A stretch of 18,289 nucleotides of DNA, taken from an uncultured Ruminococcus sp. Lineage in GTDB: Bacteria; Bacillota; Clostridia; Oscillospirales; Ruminococcaceae. Shown here one piece after another: positions 16,096 through 18,289 of the stretch; position 1 is the first letter of the stretch, and every line of letters starts with the position of its first letter. The notes under the pieces were generated by a model. The model saw only the letters and a program-made list of their open reading frames with translations, made no database searches and was not told the DNA's origin. The stretch is taken from the NCBI GenBank assembly GCA_937894495.1, contig CALCRR010000134.1:1-18289 (forward strand), in the 5' to 3' direction. The position numbers and the translations under genes are program-made.

Positions 16096-16124
16096 TTGCA
16101 TTTGGGAATTTTTTGTGTTATACT
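16096..16124 (+). promoter_or_regulatory. Sigma-A promoter of the Cache-GGDEF gene
   Basis: TTGCAT (16096-16101) and TATACT (16119-16124) are 17 bases apart, with a TGT extended -10. The leader is about 45 bases and GAGGA (16164-16168) precedes the ATG by 5 bases. Confidence 0.6.
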
Positions 16125-16173
16125 ATTACATGAATTGATCTGTGCTTATTAACATTCGGAAATGAGGACATAA

Positions 16174-17817
16174 ATGAAAACATCAAAAAGATCACATATC
16201 AGCACTGCGATCGTGGCAGCAGTAGTTTTGGTTATGCTGTCTGCTGTGTTTATAGTGTTCCGTGAACGGCTTAACGCCAAGCTGCGTGAAACTGAGGAGC
16301 AGCACCTGATAGAAAATGCAAATACGGTCGCTGAGGTATTTTACACCAAGCTCGATGACCAGCTGACAATGCTTGAATCCCAGGCGAGATATTTTCAGAG
16401 CATTGACCTTACAGACTATAATGCAATGAAGCGCACCATACTTTCAACAAAGGGTATAGGCGGTTTTAAGAACATCGGTGTTGCCAACTCAACGGGTGCT
16501 ACTATCAACTATAACGGCACATCTTCGGGAAATATTTATCTTTCGGGGTATTATCAGGACGCTATGGAGGGGCATAACGCTATCTCAGAGACGACTATCA
16601 CCGACGAGGACGGTGACGAGGTTCTGGTGCTGGCTGTGCCTATCGTTAAAGACGGTGCTGCCGTTGGTGTTATCTACGGTACATTCACCACTGAAACTAT
16701 AGACTCAATAATCGACTCTATCAGTATCTCAAAAAGCGCTTCAAGCATTGTTGTCAACTCTGAGTGCAAGATACTTGCTCATTCCACCGGCGGTGAGGCT
16801 GATGACTCCGATGTGGAGCTCAACGATGTTATCCCAAGTGAGAAGCTGCCCTCGGGCGGTCAGTCAAAAACGGTGTATTTTGAGAGGCGTTCCACCAACT
16901 TTATTGCCGAAATGGTGCCCATTGGTTTGCATGACTGGTATTTTGTCACCATTCTTCCTGAGACGATAGTTACTAACCAGACCACTGAGATCACTATTTA
17001 TGTGGGATTTGTAGTTGCTGCGGTGGCTGTTGTATTTCTCATACTATTCCTTCATATCAGCTCGCTGCTGAGAAGGACGGATATCATTAGCGAGAAGGCT
17101 TCTACCGACTCGCTCACGGGTATTCTCAACAAGGGGGCTTTCCGCACACGCTTCTGTGAGGAAATGGATAAGAACAAGAGCGGACTGGCAATGTTTATAA
17201 TCGACCTTGATGATTTCAAGGCGGTGAATGATAATCTGGGGCACGTTATGGGGGATAAGGTGCTTACAGATACTGCCGATAAGCTGTCGGAGATATTCGG
17301 CAGCCGTGATATGGTGGGCAGGATAGGCGGCGACGAGTTCTCGGCAATGCTGCGCTGCGGCGGCAATATCGAGCTTATCTCAAAGACCGCAGCACGTATC
17401 TGCAAGGAGATGGACAAGACCTATTCGGCTCACGGTAATTCTGTTAATGTATCGGTCAGCGTGGGCATTGCCCTTTATCCTGCCAGCGGCAAGGATTATG
17501 AGGAGCTTGTGGCGTGGTCATTTCGGCAGCAGTGCGGAGCAAAGTGTTTCCAAAAGGGAACGGCCCTTGAAATGTGTATCATGGCGTATTTGCCGATCCC
17601 GAAAAGCGCCCCGTGGAAAGAACGGGCAAAGATGATCACCGGCGAGATCAGGCCAATCGTTACCCCCGATTGGGATAACATCGGCAAAATCGTTTCCGAC
17701 GCGCTGAACAAAATCGCCTATGGCGATGATAAGGCCATCGTTGACGGATTAGTTCGGAAATTCTATTCTGAGGATCCTCACGTCGAAGTGATTCTCAAAG
17801 AAGCGAATCCCTATTAA
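16174..17817 (+). CDS. Membrane diguanylate cyclase (Cache-GGDEF) fused in frame to a RusA-like C-terminus
   Basis: Residues 1 to about 445 form a typical inner-membrane diguanylate cyclase: TM1 about 10-29, an extracellular Cache-type sensor about 35-270, TM2 about 274-295, then a GGDEF domain from about 305 (TDSLTGILNK; DLDDFKAVND). GGDEF itself is at 385-389, and no RxxD inhibitory site precedes it. The domain reaches SVGIALYPASGKDYEEL, where about 20 more residues of the final helix (usually ADKALYxAK...) are expected. Instead the frame continues as the catalytic half of a RusA-type Holliday junction resolvase. Loss of the last helix may destabilise the cyclase. The change of identity falls at 17,500-17,515. 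This is probably two genes joined by recombination or by misassembly, not a natural domain fusion. GAGGA precedes the ATG. Confidence 0.8.
   Translation: MKTSKRSHISTAIVAAVVLVMLSAVFIVFRERLNAKLRETEEQHLIENANTVAEVFYTKLDDQLTMLESQARYFQSIDLTDYNAMKRTILSTKGIGGFKNIGVANSTGATINYNGTSSGNIYLSGYYQDAMEGHNAISETTITDEDGDEVLVLAVPIVKDGAAVGVIYGTFTTETIDSIIDSISISKSASSIVVNSECKILAHSTGGEADDSDVELNDVIPSEKLPSGGQSKTVYFERRSTNFIAEMVPIGLHDWYFVTILPETIVTNQTTEITIYVGFVVAAVAVVFLILFLHISSLLRRTDIISEKASTDSLTGILNKGAFRTRFCEEMDKNKSGLAMFIIDLDDFKAVNDNLGHVMGDKVLTDTADKLSEIFGSRDMVGRIGGDEFSAMLRCGGNIELISKTAARICKEMDKTYSAHGNSVNVSVSVGIALYPASGKDYEELVAWSFRQQCGAKCFQKGTALEMCIMAYLPIPKSAPWKERAKMITGEIRPIVTPDWDNIGKIVSDALNKIAYGDDKAIVDGLVRKFYSEDPHVEVILKEANPY
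17509..17817 (+). pseudogene. RusA-family Holliday junction resolvase, C-terminal half only
   Basis: Residues 446-547 of the joined frame match the RusA pattern: a PIPKS strand, then TPDWDN (Asp499, Asp501) with Lys505, then DALN and GDD (Asp518/Asp519) with a final KFYSEDPHVEV strand. These correspond to the acidic metal-binding residues and lysine known to be needed by E. coli RusA. The N-terminal 40-50 residues are missing and no start codon with a ribosome site is visible. In phages RusA resolves branched DNA. Composition is more GC-rich than the native spacers, and the neighbouring ParB-like gene supports a prophage or plasmid source. Confidence 0.75.
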
Positions 17818-17860
17818 CGCGATCCCCGGCTACACAGGGGAAATCGAAAGGAGTTAAAAA

Positions 17861-18289
17861 ATGGCTAAAAAAACTGAATTTGTGTACACAGAAAAAGTCA
17901 CTGGCGAGATCGTACAGATCCCGCTAAAACTGCTGCACAATCACCACCAGAATCCCCGGAAAGATCTCGGCGACCTGACCGAGCTGGCCGACAGCATCAA
18001 GGCCAAGGGCGTCTTGCAAAACCTCACCGTCGTACCGTACTGGTTCGAAACCACCGGCGTAGGAGAGGACAGACCTGAAAAGCAGGCGGAGCTCGGCTAC
18101 CTCGTCGTGATAGGCAACCGGCGCCTTGCTGCCGCAAAGCTGGCCGGGCTGGAAACGCTGCCCTGCATCATCGCCAAGATGACGCACGAGGAGCAGCTGC
18201 AGACCATGCTGCTGGAGAATATGCAGCGCAGCGACCTGACCGCCTTTGAACAGGCGCAGGGCTTCCAAATGATGATGGACATGGGAGAA
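17861..18289 (+). CDS. ParB/Spo0J-like nuclease-fold protein, N-terminal part, runs off the window
   Basis: 143 codons are visible with no stop. AAAGGAG (17847-17853) lies 7 bases before the ATG. The ParB N-terminal domain starts at about residue 15 (IPLKLLHNHHQNPRKD). It contains GNRRLAAAKLAG, corresponding to the GERR nucleotide-binding motif of ParB CTPases, and ENMQRSDLTAFEQAQGF, corresponding to the ENIQR motif and following helices. The missing part should hold the DNA-binding helix-turn-helix. Chromosomal ParB would normally sit beside parA. Here the upstream neighbour is a rusA remnant 43 bases away, an arrangement typical of phage or integrative-element gene sets, so this is more likely an accessory ParB-like protein than the chromosomal partition factor. 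Confidence 0.8.
   Translation, partial: MAKKTEFVYTEKVTGEIVQIPLKLLHNHHQNPRKDLGDLTELADSIKAKGVLQNLTVVPYWFETTGVGEDRPEKQAELGYLVVIGNRRLAAAKLAGLETLPCIIAKMTHEEQLQTMLLENMQRSDLTAFEQAQGFQMMMDMGE

Larger units (their letters stand above)
15808..16173. other. Divergent intergenic region without a gene (366 bases)
   Basis: It holds the minus-strand promoter of the small protein (15906-15934), its roughly 90-base leader, and the plus-strand promoter of the Cache-GGDEF gene (16096-16124). In the leader, CGTTCAG (15836-15842) is complementary to CTGAACG (15883-15889) and could form a long-range stem. Between the promoters, 15935-16095 is AT-rich; I see no ORF with a ribosome site and no recognisable RNA. Confidence 0.6.

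Noticed and set aside
1..18289. tRNA, rRNA or CRISPR arrays
   Set aside because: I saw no cloverleaf-like segment, rRNA-like sequence or regularly spaced direct repeats on either strand.

Overview
The window looks like the chromosome of a gut or rumen Firmicute close to Ruminococcus (Oscillospiraceae). I infer this from moderately GC-rich genes separated by AT-rich spacers, strong AGGAGG-type ribosome sites, sigma-A promoters with 17-base spacers, a zinc-ribbon membrane protein with a Thr/Lys-rich stalk, and large multidomain c-di-GMP proteins. No marker in the native part fixes the species. Both ends look foreign to the middle: the first ~710 bases are much more AT-rich, and the last ~780 bases carry phage- or plasmid-type genes.

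Layout. 1-724: an AT-rich gatA piece cut at both ends, joined to the native sequence near 705-725. 750-2098: an orphan terminator, then a one-gene unit for an iron-dependent YqhD/butanol-type alcohol dehydrogenase with its own promoter and terminator. 2191-2370: a promoter and structured leader. 2371-3473: a complete IS1595-like insertion sequence (29-bp inverted repeats, one mismatch, flanking direct repeat TAATTATAA), inserted between that leader and the next gene. 3510-5807: a 7TM-PAS-GGDEF-EAL protein, convergent across a shared terminator with a soluble GGDEF-EAL protein (5893-7596, minus). Upstream of the latter on the minus strand are a double-HTH regulator (7735-9135) and a zinc-ribbon, single-pass membrane protein (9141-10307), which form a tight two-gene unit. 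10546-11694: a divergent alanyl-tRNA editing protein of the AlaX type. 11870-15316: a 1148-residue protein with three tandem PAS-like repeats, an intact GGDEF, a fourth PAS-like domain, a degenerate GGDEF and an EAL domain. 15379-15807 (minus): an unrecognised small protein. 16174-17817: a membrane-anchored Cache-GGDEF diguanylate cyclase whose end is replaced in frame by the catalytic half of a RusA-type resolvase. 17861 to the end: a ParB-like protein that runs off the window.

How the genes work together. Four of the nine native protein genes (excluding the IS transposase) make or break cyclic di-GMP, each with a different sensor: 7TM+PAS, a GAF-like domain, multiple PAS, and extracellular Cache. 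All three EAL domains keep the metal and catalytic residues. Only two of the four GGDEF domains (11870 and 16174 genes) keep the GGDEF signature, and neither has the RxxD inhibitory site. The set is therefore biased toward phosphodiesterase activity. The regulator/zinc-ribbon pair lies directly upstream of one phosphodiesterase and could be transcribed with it, because no convincing terminator separates them. The joins at both ends may be assembly chimeras or real recombination scars; the sequence alone cannot decide.
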